Shown: positions 21,881 through 30,526 of the stretch, one piece after another
Layout: each line of letters starts with the position of its first letter
Position numbering within the stretch: position 1 is the stretch's first letter
Source: Sulfurifustis variabilis
Lineage (GTDB): Bacteria > Pseudomonadota > Gammaproteobacteria > Acidiferrobacterales > Sulfurifustaceae
Direction of reading: 5' to 3'
NCBI RefSeq assembly: GCF_002355415.1
Contig: NZ_AP014936.1
Location: 1,302,001-1,366,000, forward strand
Length of the DNA: 64,000 nucleotides
Program-made: the position numbers and the translations under genes
The notes under the pieces: generated by a model
What the model saw: only the letters and a program-made list of their open reading frames with translations
Told to the model about the DNA's origin: nothing
Database searches by the model: none

Positions 21881-22648
21881 ATGTCCGCGCCCGTGATCCT
21901 CGTCGATCGCGTGAGCAAGCGCTTCGGCGACGTGCTCGCGGTGGACGACATCAGCTTCGACGTGACGCAGGGTTCGACCACCGCGCTGCTCGGCGGCAAC
22001 GGCGCCGGCAAGACCACGACGCTCGCCATGCTGCTCGGGTTGCTGCTGCCGACGCACGGGCGTCTGTCGATTTTCGGCGAAGACATGCTGAGGCGGCGGT
22101 ATCGGGTGCTGCCGCGCATGAACTTTTCCTCGCCGTACGTCGATCTGCCGCGCCGCCTGACCGTCGCCGAGAACCTGCGCGTGTACGGCCTGCTCTACGG
22201 TCTGCGGGACCTGCCCGCGCGAATCCGGCGGCTCGCCGGGGAACTCGATCTCGAGGCGTTGCTCAGGCGGCCTTATGGAGAGCTTTCGGCCGGGCAGAAA
22301 ACCCGTGTCACGCTGGCGAAGGCCCTGCTCAATGATCCCGCGCTGATCCTGCTCGATGAGCCGACGGCGTCGCTCGATCCGGACACCGCGGATTACGTCC
22401 GCGGCTACCTCGAACGCTACCGCAACGGAACCGGGGCCACGATCCTGCTGGCGTCCCATAACATGACCGAGGTCGAACGCATGTGCGATCACGTGCTCAT
22501 GCTGCGCGCCGGCCGGCTGGTCGACCGCGGGACGCCCGACCAGCTTCTCGAGCGCTACGGGAGGCAGAACATGGAAGAGGTGTTCATCGACATCGCCCGC
22601 GAGCGGCGCCTCGCGGTCGACGCCCAATCCCGCCAGGCCGCCAAGTGA
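21881..22648 (+). CDS. ABC-2 type exporter ATP-binding protein
   Basis: A 255-residue ABC ATPase of the multidrug/NodI-like class. Walker A is GGNGAGKTT, the signature is ELSAGQKTR, Walker B is LILLDEPTASLDP, and the switch His is in LLASHNMTEVERM. It powers the adjacent ABC-2 permease, with which it shares a 4-base GTGA overlap. The exported substrate cannot be told from sequence. Confidence 0.9.
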   Translation: MSAPVILVDRVSKRFGDVLAVDDISFDVTQGSTTALLGGNGAGKTTTLAMLLGLLLPTHGRLSIFGEDMLRRRYRVLPRMNFSSPYVDLPRRLTVAENLRVYGLLYGLRDLPARIRRLAGELDLEALLRRPYGELSAGQKTRVTLAKALLNDPALILLDEPTASLDPDTADYVRGYLERYRNGTGATILLASHNMTEVERMCDHVLMLRAGRLVDRGTPDQLLERYGRQNMEEVFIDIARERRLAVDAQSRQAAK

Positions 22649-23445
22649 GGCTCGGCTCGCTCGCACGAATCGGCGCGCTCGTGCTGCGGCACGTCTACCT
22701 GCTGCGCGGTTCCTGGCCGCGCGTGCTGGAGCTGGTGTACTGGCCGACCGTGCAGATGATCCTCTGGGGGTTTATCACCGTGTTTCTCGTCGGTCACAGC
22801 TCCTGGGTGGCGCAGGCGTCGGGGGTGCTGATCTCGGCGGTGCTCCTCTGGGACGTGCTGTTCCGTGGTCAGCTCGGCGTCTCGCTCGTCTTCATGGAGG
22901 AGATGTGGTCGCGCAACCTGGGGCACCTGTTCGTCAGCCCGCTGCGGCCGCTCGAGCTCGTCGCCGCCCTGCTCGCCATGAGTCTCATCCGGACCGTCAT
23001 CGGGGTCGGTGGTGCCGCGCTCATCGCGATCCCGCTGTTCGAGTATTCGATCTTCGATATCGGCCTTCCGCTGATCGCGTTTTTCACGAACCTGATCGTC
23101 ATGGGATGGTCGATAGGCCTGCTGGTGTCGGGCGTGGTCCTGCGCTACGGGCTCGGCGCGGAAGGCATGGCATGGTTCGTGGTGTTCGCGTTGCAGCCGC
23201 TTTCGGGCGTCTATTACCCGATCGCCATCCTTCCCGAGTGGTTGCAGTCGGTGGCGTTCTTCCTGCCGTCGAGCCACGTGTTCGAGGGCATGCGGGCGGT
23301 GCTCTTCGAGCATCGGTTCCGCACCGACCTGCTGGCCAATGCCGTGCTGCTCAACATGGCGTACCTCGGTATAGGGGCGGGCGCGTTCCTCGCGTACTTC
23401 CGCGTCGCCCGCGTCCGCGGGCAGCTCCTCCACGTCGGCGAGTAG
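22645..23445 (+). CDS. ABC-2 type exporter permease
   Basis: A 266-residue inner-membrane protein with six predicted helices, typical of ABC2_membrane permeases. The last conserved region reads LQPLSGVYYPIAILPEWLQ, followed by LPSSHVFEGMR, the signature of this class. The GTG at 22645 overlaps the ATPase stop (GTGA), and the longer frame runs back through the ATPase gene. Confidence 0.88.
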   Translation: MRLGSLARIGALVLRHVYLLRGSWPRVLELVYWPTVQMILWGFITVFLVGHSSWVAQASGVLISAVLLWDVLFRGQLGVSLVFMEEMWSRNLGHLFVSPLRPLELVAALLAMSLIRTVIGVGGAALIAIPLFEYSIFDIGLPLIAFFTNLIVMGWSIGLLVSGVVLRYGLGAEGMAWFVVFALQPLSGVYYPIAILPEWLQSVAFFLPSSHVFEGMRAVLFEHRFRTDLLANAVLLNMAYLGIGAGAFLAYFRVARVRGQLLHVGE

Positions 23446-23508
23446 GCGTTGCATTCGCACCCTGATGGCTGCAAGCTAGTCCAATTCCCCGGCTTCCGAG
23501 AGAGCAGC

Positions 23509-23736
23509 ATGCCGTACTTCGTGTTTCGCTTCGGGCCCGACCGCAAGCCCGTGCTCGTCGATACCTTCGAAAAGTACAAGGACGCCAAGGACGCGTGCCG
23601 GAACCTCCGGCGGCAGGAATCGCCGGACGACCCGAACGGCATCCGCATGGCGTTCGCGAAAACCGAGCACGATGCCAAGCGGCTGCTGGCGGAGAAGCGC
23701 GAGCCTTCCTCGCCGCTGGAGGAGTGGGAGGCCTAG
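23509..23736 (+). CDS. Small conserved hypothetical protein
   Basis: A 75-residue charged cytosolic protein beginning MPYFVFRFGPDRKPV, with a Lys/Arg-rich helix in the middle and an acidic end (PLEEWEA). No catalytic motif is visible. The ATG at 23509 follows GAGAGAGC. A longer frame to 23449 exists but lacks a ribosome-binding site. I know of similar short proteins in beta/gammaproteobacteria but no function. Confidence 0.7.
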   Translation: MPYFVFRFGPDRKPVLVDTFEKYKDAKDACRNLRRQESPDDPNGIRMAFAKTEHDAKRLLAEKREPSSPLEEWEA

Positions 23737-23773
23737 GCCGCTACCGGGCCGGGGCGTCGAAGGGGATTCGGGA

Positions 23774-23848
23774 TGGTGGGCGATGCAGGGTTCGAACCTG
23801 CGGCCCCCGCCGTGTGAAAGCGGTGCTCTACCACTGAGCTAATCGCCC
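23774..23848 (-). tRNA. tRNA-Val (anticodon CAC)
   Basis: A 75-nt cloverleaf on the minus strand. The acceptor GGGCGAT pairs with ATCGCCC, the anticodon stem CCGCT/GGCGG (one T-G pair) encloses TTCACAC (anticodon CAC, Val), the T-arm contains GTTCGAA, and CCA is encoded (23776-23774). It is divergent from gltX. Confidence 0.9.
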
Positions 23849-23965
23849 GAGCGAGCGCGAAAGTGTAGCCGTCCCTCAAAACAGCGTCAATTTTCGAAGG
23901 GCTGCGGCTGATTTCGCTCCCGATTTTCTTTACCATAGCCGCCCTCGCATCCCCTGCACTCTCCC

Positions 23966-25369
23966 ATGACGGTCCGCACACGATTCGCCCCGAGCCCGAC
24001 GGGCTACCTGCACGTCGGCGGCGCGCGCACCGCGCTTTTCTCCTGGCTCTATGCCCGCCGCCACGGCGGTACGTTCATTCTTCGAATCGAAGACACGGAC
24101 CTCGAGCGCTCGACGGCCGAATCGGTCAACGCGATCCTCGAGGGCATGACCTGGCTCGGGCTCGAGTACGACGAGGGGCCGTTCTTCCAGACGCACCGCT
24201 TCCCGCGCTACCGGGAGGTGATCGACCAGATGCTCACGCAGGGAACCGCGTACCGCTGCTATTGCACGAAGGAGCGGCTGGAACAACTCCGGGCCGAGCA
24301 GATGGCGCGCAAGGAGAAGCCGCGTTATGACCGGCGCTGCCTGGCCGGCGTGCCCCACCCGCCGCCGGGCGTCGCGCCGGTCGTGCGCTTCAGGAATCCG
24401 CCGGACGGGCAGGTGGTCGTGGAAGACCTGATCCGGGGTCGGGTCGTCATCCAGAACGCCGAGCTGGACGATCTCATCATCGCGCGCGCCGACGGCACGC
24501 CGACGTACAACTTCACGGTGATGGTCGACGATCTCGACATGCGGATCACGCATGTCATCCGCGGCGACGATCACCTGAACAACACCCCGCGCCAGATCAA
24601 CATGCTGCGGGCGCTCGGTGCGACGCCCCCGATCTATGCGCACGTTCCCATGATCCTCGGACCCGACGGGGCGAGGTTGTCGAAGCGTCACGGCGCCGTG
24701 AGCGTCATGCAGTACCGCGAGGAGGGCTACCTGCCGGAGGCGCTTCTCAATTACCTGGTCCGGCTCGGGTGGTCCCACGGCGACCAGGAGGTGTTCTCGA
24801 TCGACGAGATGATTCGCCTGTTCGACATCACGGGGGTGCACAGCGCCGCCGCGTCGTTCGATCCCAAGAAGCTCCTCTGGCTCAACCAGCATTACATCAA
24901 GACGAGCGACCCGAAACACGTCGCACACCATCTTGCCTACCACCTGGGGAAGCTGGGGGTGGACCCCGCCGCGGGGCCCGACCCGACCGAGGTCGTGAAG
25001 GCGCAGCGCGAGCGCGCGAAAACGCTGGTGGAAATGGCGCAGAACAGTCTTTTCTTGTACCGGGAACCGGAAAGCTACGACGAGAAGGCAAAGGCGAAAC
25101 ACCTCACCCCCGCGATCCTGCCCGTGCTCGAGGCCGCACGGGAACGGCTCGAAGCGCTTCCGCTCTGGACCGAGGAAGCCATACACGCGGCCGTCACGGA
25201 GACGGCGAACGTGCACGGAGTGGAGCTGGGAAAGCTGGCCCAGCCGCTGCGCCTGCTTCTGACCGGCCGTACCGTCTCTCCCCCCATCGACGCAACGCTG
25301 TACCTGCTCGGGCGCGAACGCAGCCTGAAGCGCATCGCCGCGGGCCGGTCCGTCCTGTCTCGCCTCTAG
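23966..25369 (+). CDS. gltX: Glutamyl-tRNA synthetase
   Basis: A 467-residue class I aminoacyl-tRNA synthetase charging tRNA-Glu. It begins [20 protein letters not shown], which contains the HIGH-type motif. The KMSKS-type loop is [11 protein letters not shown] at about 236-246. Cys residues in RCYCTKERL and RRCLAG resemble the zinc site of E. coli-type GltX. The C-terminal anticodon-binding region ends in RGRSVLSRL-like sequence. It is the last housekeeping gene before the EPS locus. Confidence 0.96.
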   Translation: MTVRTRFAPSPTGYLHVGGARTALFSWLYARRHGGTFILRIEDTDLERSTAESVNAILEGMTWLGLEYDEGPFFQTHRFPRYREVIDQMLTQGTAYRCYCTKERLEQLRAEQMARKEKPRYDRRCLAGVPHPPPGVAPVVRFRNPPDGQVVVEDLIRGRVVIQNAELDDLIIARADGTPTYNFTVMVDDLDMRITHVIRGDDHLNNTPRQINMLRALGATPPIYAHVPMILGPDGARLSKRHGAVSVMQYREEGYLPEALLNYLVRLGWSHGDQEVFSIDEMIRLFDITGVHSAAASFDPKKLLWLNQHYIKTSDPKHVAHHLAYHLGKLGVDPAAGPDPTEVVKAQRERAKTLVEMAQNSLFLYREPESYDEKAKAKHLTPAILPVLEAARERLEALPLWTEEAIHAAVTETANVHGVELGKLAQPLRLLLTGRTVSPPIDATLYLLGRERSLKRIAAGRSVLSRL

Positions 25370-25429
25370 CCCGGTCCGAGATCCGATCCCGACGGAGTAC
25401 TTTTGCGGGTCTGGTATTCCGGAAAAAAG

Positions 25430-25446
25430 CGGTACAATCAGTACCG
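25430..25446. promoter_or_regulatory. Inverted repeat upstream of the EPS sigma-54 promoter (candidate activator site)
   Basis: CGGTAC-AATCA-GTACCG is a perfect 6+6 dyad with a 5-nt spacer, about 165 bp upstream of the -12 element at 25611. This is a workable position for a sigma-54 enhancer-binding protein. The string CGGAAAAAAG also occurs twice in this gap (25420-25429 and 25556-25565). The 283-nt gap holds no likely gene. Confidence 0.4.
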
Positions 25447-25597
25447 GACCGATATCATAATTATTTAACGGTCTTTCCAGACAATGGGGTGCACGGGATA
25501 AGGACCATCCGCGCCGGCTTCTCGTGGGCGCGCCCGCCATTTCTGTCCGGTAGTACGGAAAAAAGGAGATAGAAACAAGGAACCGATCACGCGATCG

Positions 25598-25613
25598 CGG
25601 CATGGTATTTGCT
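25598..25613 (+). promoter_or_regulatory. Sigma-54 (RpoN) -24/-12 promoter of the EPS locus
   Basis: CGGCATGGTATTTGCT matches the consensus TGGCACG-N4-TTGC(A/T) at GGCA, the following G and TTGCT, with the invariant GG (25599-25600) and GC (25611-25612) exactly 10 bases apart. The predicted start near 25624 leaves a leader of about 29 nt before the ATG at 25653. From general knowledge, several exosortase-associated EPS loci are controlled by the PrsK/PrsR sigma-54 system; no such regulator gene is in this window. Confidence 0.65.
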
Positions 25614-25652
25614 TAAAACAGGCCGCATAGGCGAACAAGAGAAAACAATCGA

Positions 25653-27143
25653 ATGCCTGACACCGGTGCCCGTTCCTCCTGGCTGACTACGCCTTCCGCA
25701 ACCCCGACCACGGGGCGCCGTTCTCCCGTCGGCTCCGGACCGGTCAAGTTGACCATGGTGCGGATATTCCGGCACTACGTGCCGATCCAGCTTCTGCTGC
25801 TGGCTGCCCTGGAAGGGGCGATCTTCTACGGATCCATGTACCTGGGCGTCGGTCTGCGCTTTGCGGGGGGCGACATCGACGAAATCGGCGCGGTTTATCC
25901 GCGCGCCATCGTCTTCGCGACGGTGATGCTCGCCTGTCTCACCGCCTTCGGCTTCTACATGCGGGAGACGCCCAAGGGCAACTGGCTGTACTACGCCCGT
26001 TTCATGGCCGCCTTCCTCGTCGGGTGGGTGGTCATGACGCTGATCTTCTATGTCCACCCGCCGCTGTTTCTGGGCCGCGGCGCATTCGGTCTCGCCTTCC
26101 TCTTCGCCTTCTCGGGAACGGCGCTCGGAAGGATGGTCTTCTTCCGGCTGGTCGACCAGCAGGCCCTGCAGCGCCGCGTTCTGGTGCTGGGTGCCGGCAC
26201 GCGGGCCGCGGAGGTCGGCAAGCTCCTGCGGTCCAATCCGAGCGGCCACAAGTTCCACCTCGTGGGCTACCTCCCCGTCAAGGACGGAGAGCACTCTGTC
26301 CATGAATCGGAGATCGTGCCGGAAAAGGCACCGCTCCTCTCCATCGTGCACAAGTATGCCGTCGACGAGGTGGTCGTCGGCATCCGCGACCGGCGCAACG
26401 GCGGGCTCTGCATGTCGGACCTCCTCGAATGCAAGCTGGAAGGGGTGACGGTGACGGACCTCTCGACCTTCTTCGAGCGGGAGACCGGGCACGTTCAGCT
26501 CGACTCGCTCAATCCCAGCTGGATGGTGTTCTCCGACGGCTTCCAGCGGGGGTCGTACAAGACGGTGGTCAAGCGTTGCTTCGACGTGACCGTGAGCCTG
26601 GTTCTGCTGCTGCTGACCCTTCCCATCATGGCGCTGACCGCCTTCCTCATTTATCTCGAGACCGGGCTGCCGATCCTGTACCGCCAGGAACGGGTCGGGG
26701 AGTGCGGCCAGGTCTTCAAGATTCTCAAGTTCCGGAGCATGCGCCAGGACGCCGAGCGCGCGGGGTCGCCCCAATGGGCCAGACAAAACGACGATCGGGT
26801 CACCCGCGTCGGGCGGGTCATCCGCCTGCTCCGTATCGACGAGCTGCCCCAGATCTTCAACGTGCTCAAGGGCGACATGAGTTTCGTCGGTCCGCGCCCG
26901 GAGCGACCCTTCTTCGTGCAGGAGCTGGCCAAGCAGATTCCTTTCTACCTGAACCGGCACACGGTGAAACCGGGAATCACGGGGTGGGCGCAGATCCGCT
27001 ATCCGTACGGCGCCTCGGTGCAGGATGCCATGCGGAAGCTTCAGTACGACCTTTACTACGCCAAGAACTACAGCCTGTTCCTGGACCTGATCATTCTCTT
27101 CCAGACGGCGCAGGTCATTCTGTTCGGCAAGGGCGCGCGATGA
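25653..27143 (+). CDS. EpsB-like polyprenyl-phosphate sugar transferase initiating EPS synthesis
   Basis: The 496-residue product fits the TIGR03013-type sugar transferases of exosortase-linked EPS loci. Four N-terminal membrane helices (about 45-165) precede a nucleotide-binding-like middle region (VLVLGAGTRAAEVG). A fifth helix leads into the C-terminal bacterial sugar transferase domain, with YRQERVGECGQVFKILKFRSM, RIDELPQIFNVLKGDMSFVGPRPER and GITGWAQI. It would transfer a sugar-1-phosphate from UDP-sugar to undecaprenyl phosphate at the inner membrane. The family N-terminus aligns best with the ATG at 25755 (MVRIFRHYV). The longer start at 25653 is kept because it lies just after the sigma-54 promoter. 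Confidence 0.88.
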   Translation: MPDTGARSSWLTTPSATPTTGRRSPVGSGPVKLTMVRIFRHYVPIQLLLLAALEGAIFYGSMYLGVGLRFAGGDIDEIGAVYPRAIVFATVMLACLTAFGFYMRETPKGNWLYYARFMAAFLVGWVVMTLIFYVHPPLFLGRGAFGLAFLFAFSGTALGRMVFFRLVDQQALQRRVLVLGAGTRAAEVGKLLRSNPSGHKFHLVGYLPVKDGEHSVHESEIVPEKAPLLSIVHKYAVDEVVVGIRDRRNGGLCMSDLLECKLEGVTVTDLSTFFERETGHVQLDSLNPSWMVFSDGFQRGSYKTVVKRCFDVTVSLVLLLLTLPIMALTAFLIYLETGLPILYRQERVGECGQVFKILKFRSMRQDAERAGSPQWARQNDDRVTRVGRVIRLLRIDELPQIFNVLKGDMSFVGPRPERPFFVQELAKQIPFYLNRHTVKPGITGWAQIRYPYGASVQDAMRKLQYDLYYAKNYSLFLDLIILFQTAQVILFGKGAR

Positions 27144-27152
27144 GCCGCGGCC

Positions 27153-28019
27153 TTACGGCTTTGCTCGAAGCGGATTGATGGGAGACTCCGACCAGCCGAC
27201 GACGCGGTCGTTCTCGAAATAGACACGCGAGACGCCGTAGTCCCAGGCCCGGTCGGTTTCGTTCACCGGCTCGCCCTGTATCGCACGTACCTGGGCCTTG
27301 GTGAACCCGTAGGTAAACGCCGCTGTTTGCGAATGCAGCGGATCGAGGTCGCCCCGCGCTTTGAGCGGGTGCTCCGAGGTCGCTTCCCAGTGGACCACGG
27401 CACCGTCCTCGAAATACACCCTGGAGGTGTGGTAGTGCCAGACGTCCTTTTCGGTTTTTGTCGGTACGCCCTGCACGGCGTAGACGTCGCCGATTCTCGA
27501 GCCCACCGTGAAGTAGCGCTCGTCGCCGGGATCGGCGTCGTTTGTCGCCTCGCGAGGGAGGGGCGCCACGGACGTCGATCCGGTTTCGTCGTCCTCGGTC
27601 GCGGGAACCAGAACCACTGCGGAGTACGGAACGAGCAGCAGCAGACCGATAGCGGCCCAGAAGATACCCGGCCGACGCAACGCGCCCGCAAATCGCCCAG
27701 GTTGGAGATTCGGCGCGGTATCCGCCGGTCCGCGATCGCCGCCTTGCTCGACGGCCGAAACGGCGTCGGCGAGATCGGATCCGGTCTCTGCGGACAACGG
27801 AAGGCACCCGTGCCGGCGGTGGTAGCCGGCGAGCTTGCGATACGACTGATTGATCGCCTTACTGCGGTTCTCGGCCTCCGCGCGGGCACGGTCGTCGCCC
27901 TGGAATCGATCCGGATGCCAGGCGCGAATTCTTTCGCGGTAGGCGGCTCGCAGTTCCTTCCAGTCGGCTCCGGGACTTATGCCGAGCAGCCGATAGTCGT
28001 CGATGAACTCGTTGTCCAT
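27153..28019 (-). CDS. J-domain membrane protein with two tandem C-terminal repeats
   Basis: A 288-residue protein on the opposite strand inside the EPS locus. Residues 5-60 form a J-domain with the HPD motif at 35-37, so it could stimulate an Hsp70 ATPase. A single membrane helix lies at about 119-139. Two internal repeats follow (about 169-222 and 236-286). Each has an IGDVYAVQG/ KAQVRAIQG-like helix followed by a (H/D)Y.(T/V)SRVYFE(D/N) strand, and both end in HPLKA/NPLRA. The repeat shape resembles SmpA/OmlA-type folds, but I do not recognise a named family. The repeats lie on the far side of the membrane from the J-domain. The ATG at 28019 has no clear ribosome-binding site. It converges on the epsB-like gene with a 9-nt gap. 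Confidence 0.75.
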   Translation of the reverse strand: MDNEFIDDYRLLGISPGADWKELRAAYRERIRAWHPDRFQGDDRARAEAENRSKAINQSYRKLAGYHRRHGCLPLSAETGSDLADAVSAVEQGGDRGPADTAPNLQPGRFAGALRRPGIFWAAIGLLLLVPYSAVVLVPATEDDETGSTSVAPLPREATNDADPGDERYFTVGSRIGDVYAVQGVPTKTEKDVWHYHTSRVYFEDGAVVHWEATSEHPLKARGDLDPLHSQTAAFTYGFTKAQVRAIQGEPVNETDRAWDYGVSRVYFENDRVVGWSESPINPLRAKP

Positions 28020-28347
28020 GGGACGGGAAGGCGATCGCGCCGTGCGCAAAGAATTTCAGACGGAACTTGCAGAGTGAGGGCTAAGCCGTTGCTTTTGCTT
28101 CACGAATATTTGCGAGCCGCGAGCCGGGCATTTCGCGCTTTTGCCGACGCCTGTATAGTTCACACGGTTATACGGGGTGCCCAACAAAACATAAAGACCG
28201 GGCAGGTAGTCGCGACGGATGGGTCGTTTCCATCATCCGCCGCCGCATTGCATTTATCCGTTCCGCGCCTGCCGTCGTGGTCGAGCCGGCTGCCGAAAAG
28301 TAAAGCGAATGCGCGGTGAAAAATCCAGACACCAGACGGGGTTCCAG
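28020..28347. other. 328-nt intergenic region between divergent J-domain gene and EPS export gene
   Basis: Apart from the sigma-54-type element at 28078, I see no gene or strong hairpin here. If that promoter is used, the export gene has a leader of about 240 nt, including a weak TATAGT-like element at 28157-28162. A longer in-frame start for the export gene at 28309 falls inside this region. Confidence 0.5.
28078..28093 (+). promoter_or_regulatory. Second sigma-54-type promoter, upstream of the EPS export operon
   Basis: GGGCTAAGCCGTTGCT has GG (28079-28080), exactly 10 bases, then GC (28091-28092) within TTGCT. The GGC and TTGCT blocks match the consensus, while the middle ACG does not. 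The predicted start is near 28104. It is weaker than the element at 25598, but it has the same geometry at the only other internal EPS promoter region. Confidence 0.5.
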
Positions 28348-28974
28348 ATGTTGACGTTACGTATCGGGCTGCTCGCCGCGGTCCTGCTTGCGCTTGCCGC
28401 CTGCGCTTCCAACCGGGTCGAGGAATTCCAGAAGACGGCGCAGAACTTTGTCCCGGCCGTAGAGGGCCAGTACAAGATCGGCGTCGACGATCGCCTGCAG
28501 GTCAGCGTCTGGCGTAACCCGGAGCTGTCGGTGACCGTGCCAGTGCGCCCCGACGGCATGATCTCGGTCCCGCTGATCGGCGACGTCCAGGCCGGCGGAC
28601 GGACCCCGACACAGGTGGCCGAGTCGATCCGGCAGAAGCTCAGCACCTATATTCGCGATCCGAGCGTGGCCGTCATTCTCACGGATCTGCGTAGCCACGA
28701 GTTCCTGTCGCGCGTCAGGGTGACCGGTGCGGTCCGTGCCCCGCGGTCGATGCCGTTCCGCCAGGGCATGACCGTCCTCGACGCGGTGCTCGAGGCGGGC
28801 GGCGTCAACGACTTCGCCGCGGCGAACCGCGCAAAGCTCTACCGCAAGAAGAACGGGCAGCAGACCGAGGTGCTCGACGTCGATCTCGGCGACATCCTGA
28901 ACAAAGGCCGACTGGACACCAATGTGCTGCTGATTCCCGGGGACGTGATCACGGTCCCCGAACGCCTCTTCTAG
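28348..28974 (+). CDS. Polysaccharide export lipoprotein (Wza-like, exosortase-locus type)
   Basis: A 208-residue secreted lipoprotein with lipobox LAAC (residues about 14-17). The Poly_export domain follows (YKIGVDDRLQVSVWRNPEL, then PLIGDVQAGGRTP), and then one SLBB-type segment (RVRVTGAVRAPRSMPF, ending LLIPGDVITVPE). It corresponds to the short export proteins of exosortase-associated loci (TIGR03027 type) and should form part of the outer-membrane exit channel. The ATG at 28348 follows GGGG. A longer start at 28309 would precede a normal lipoprotein signal and is less likely. Confidence 0.9.
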   Translation: MLTLRIGLLAAVLLALAACASNRVEEFQKTAQNFVPAVEGQYKIGVDDRLQVSVWRNPELSVTVPVRPDGMISVPLIGDVQAGGRTPTQVAESIRQKLSTYIRDPSVAVILTDLRSHEFLSRVRVTGAVRAPRSMPFRQGMTVLDAVLEAGGVNDFAAANRAKLYRKKNGQQTEVLDVDLGDILNKGRLDTNVLLIPGDVITVPERLF

Positions 28975-28983
28975 GGAGCGACG

Positions 28984-30522
28984 ATGCTTTTCCTGCCCGA
29001 GCACCTGACCCGCATCTTCGTCAACGAGGCGTTTCGCCACCGGCGCGCCATGGTGGCGATGTTCGTGGTGATCTCCGTCACGCTGCTGCTCGTCGGCCTC
29101 GTGTGGCCGAAGGGATACTCGGCGTACACGACCATCCTCGTGGACGAAAAGAACATCATTCAGCCGCTGATGCAGGGGGCGGCGGTCACGACCGAGGTCG
29201 CCGACCGGTCGCGACTCGCCCGGGAGATCATCTTCGGCCGGAAGATCATGAATCAGGTCCTGTCCGAGACGGGCTGGCTGGAAAGCGAACCGGCGCCCGA
29301 CGAGCAGGAGCGGTTGCTCAAGAGAGTGATGCGAAAGACCTCGATCACGAACCTCGGACGTAATCTCATCAAGATCGAGTACCGTGACGACGATCCCGAA
29401 CGGGCCTACATGACGACCAAGCGATTCGCGGATCTCTTCATCTCCGAAAGCCTCGACGCGAAATCGAACGAGAGCCAGGCGGCCTTCGACTTCATCGACA
29501 AGCAGGTCCAGGAATACCACGAGAAGCTTGCGCGCGCGGAGCAGGCGCTCAAGGAGTTCCGCTCGGAGAATCTCGACGCCCAGCCGGGCGCGGACGCGGA
29601 CATCAGCACCCGACTCAATACCCTGCAGAGCCGGATCGAGGAGGCGACGCAGGAGCTGCGCGAGACCGAAATCAAGAAACAGTCCCTCGAGCGCCAGCTT
29701 TCGGGCGAGGCCGAGGTGGTCTCGGCCGTCTCGCGCGAGAACCAGTACCGGGCGCGGATCGCCGAGCTCTATTCGCAGCTCGAGACGTTGCGCCTCAGCT
29801 ACCACGACACGTACCCGGACATCGTACGGCTGCGGCACCAGATCGACGACCTGAACCAGGCGATCGCCGAGGAACGGCAGCGGCGCGAGCAGGCACGGCA
29901 GACGGGGCGCGCCACGATCGACGAGACCGTCATCAACAACCCGATGTACCAGCAGCTGCGGCGGGAGCTTTCCGCCACGCAGATCCAGGTCGATACGCTC
30001 CACGCCCGCATCGCGGAGGCCAAGCGCCAGATGCAGGCGGAGCTGGAGCGCGGCAAGCGCATGCAGGGCGGCGCGGCCACACTGGCGGAGCTGACCCGCG
30101 ATTACCAGGTGAACCGCGAGATCTACCAGGACCTGCTGAAGCGCCGCGAGAACGCCCGCGTGTCCATGAATCTCGACCGCGAGAACCAGGGCCTGACGTT
30201 CAAGATTCAGGAGCCGGCGGTCCTGCCGCTTCAGCCGAGCGGGCTGCGGTTCTGGCATTTCGTCCTCGGCGGCCTGATCCTCGGGATCGCCATTCCGATC
30301 GGCCTGCTGTACGCGAAGCTTCACTTCGACCCGCGCGTGCGCGTCGCCGCCGTGCTGGCCGACCGTTACAAACTTCCCGTGCTCGCGACCGTGCCGCAGC
30401 TGTGGTCGCCGCGCGAGGCCACCCTCGCACGTCGCGACGTGTACGGGCTGGCGACCGTCCTGCTTCTGACCGTCGCCAGCATCGGCGCCGTCGTTACCCT
30501 GCGACTCCTGAAGATGGTGTGA
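28984..30522 (+). CDS. Polysaccharide chain-length determinant (Wzc/GumC-like, no kinase domain)
   Basis: A 512-residue inner-membrane protein with a Wzz domain. Helix one is at about 20-40 and helix two at about 420-440, with a long periplasmic coiled-coil stretch between (about 165-390, rich in Glu/Arg/Gln). A third hydrophobic segment lies near the C-terminus (about 488-506). A PxxP-like LPLQPSGLRFW precedes the second helix. It corresponds to TIGR03007-type proteins of exosortase EPS loci. The kinase domain is separate and encoded by the next gene, 4 nt downstream. The ATG at 28984 follows AGGGAG. Confidence 0.9.
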   Translation: MLFLPEHLTRIFVNEAFRHRRAMVAMFVVISVTLLLVGLVWPKGYSAYTTILVDEKNIIQPLMQGAAVTTEVADRSRLAREIIFGRKIMNQVLSETGWLESEPAPDEQERLLKRVMRKTSITNLGRNLIKIEYRDDDPERAYMTTKRFADLFISESLDAKSNESQAAFDFIDKQVQEYHEKLARAEQALKEFRSENLDAQPGADADISTRLNTLQSRIEEATQELRETEIKKQSLERQLSGEAEVVSAVSRENQYRARIAELYSQLETLRLSYHDTYPDIVRLRHQIDDLNQAIAEERQRREQARQTGRATIDETVINNPMYQQLRRELSATQIQVDTLHARIAEAKRQMQAELERGKRMQGGAATLAELTRDYQVNREIYQDLLKRRENARVSMNLDRENQGLTFKIQEPAVLPLQPSGLRFWHFVLGGLILGIAIPIGLLYAKLHFDPRVRVAAVLADRYKLPVLATVPQLWSPREATLARRDVYGLATVLLLTVASIGAVVTLRLLKMV

Positions 30523-30526
30523 CGCG

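Noticed and set aside
28104-28347. The long leader before the export gene as a c-di-GMP riboswitch
   Set aside because: I could not find the GEMM core elements (such as the conserved GNRA tetraloop and its receptor) in this stretch.
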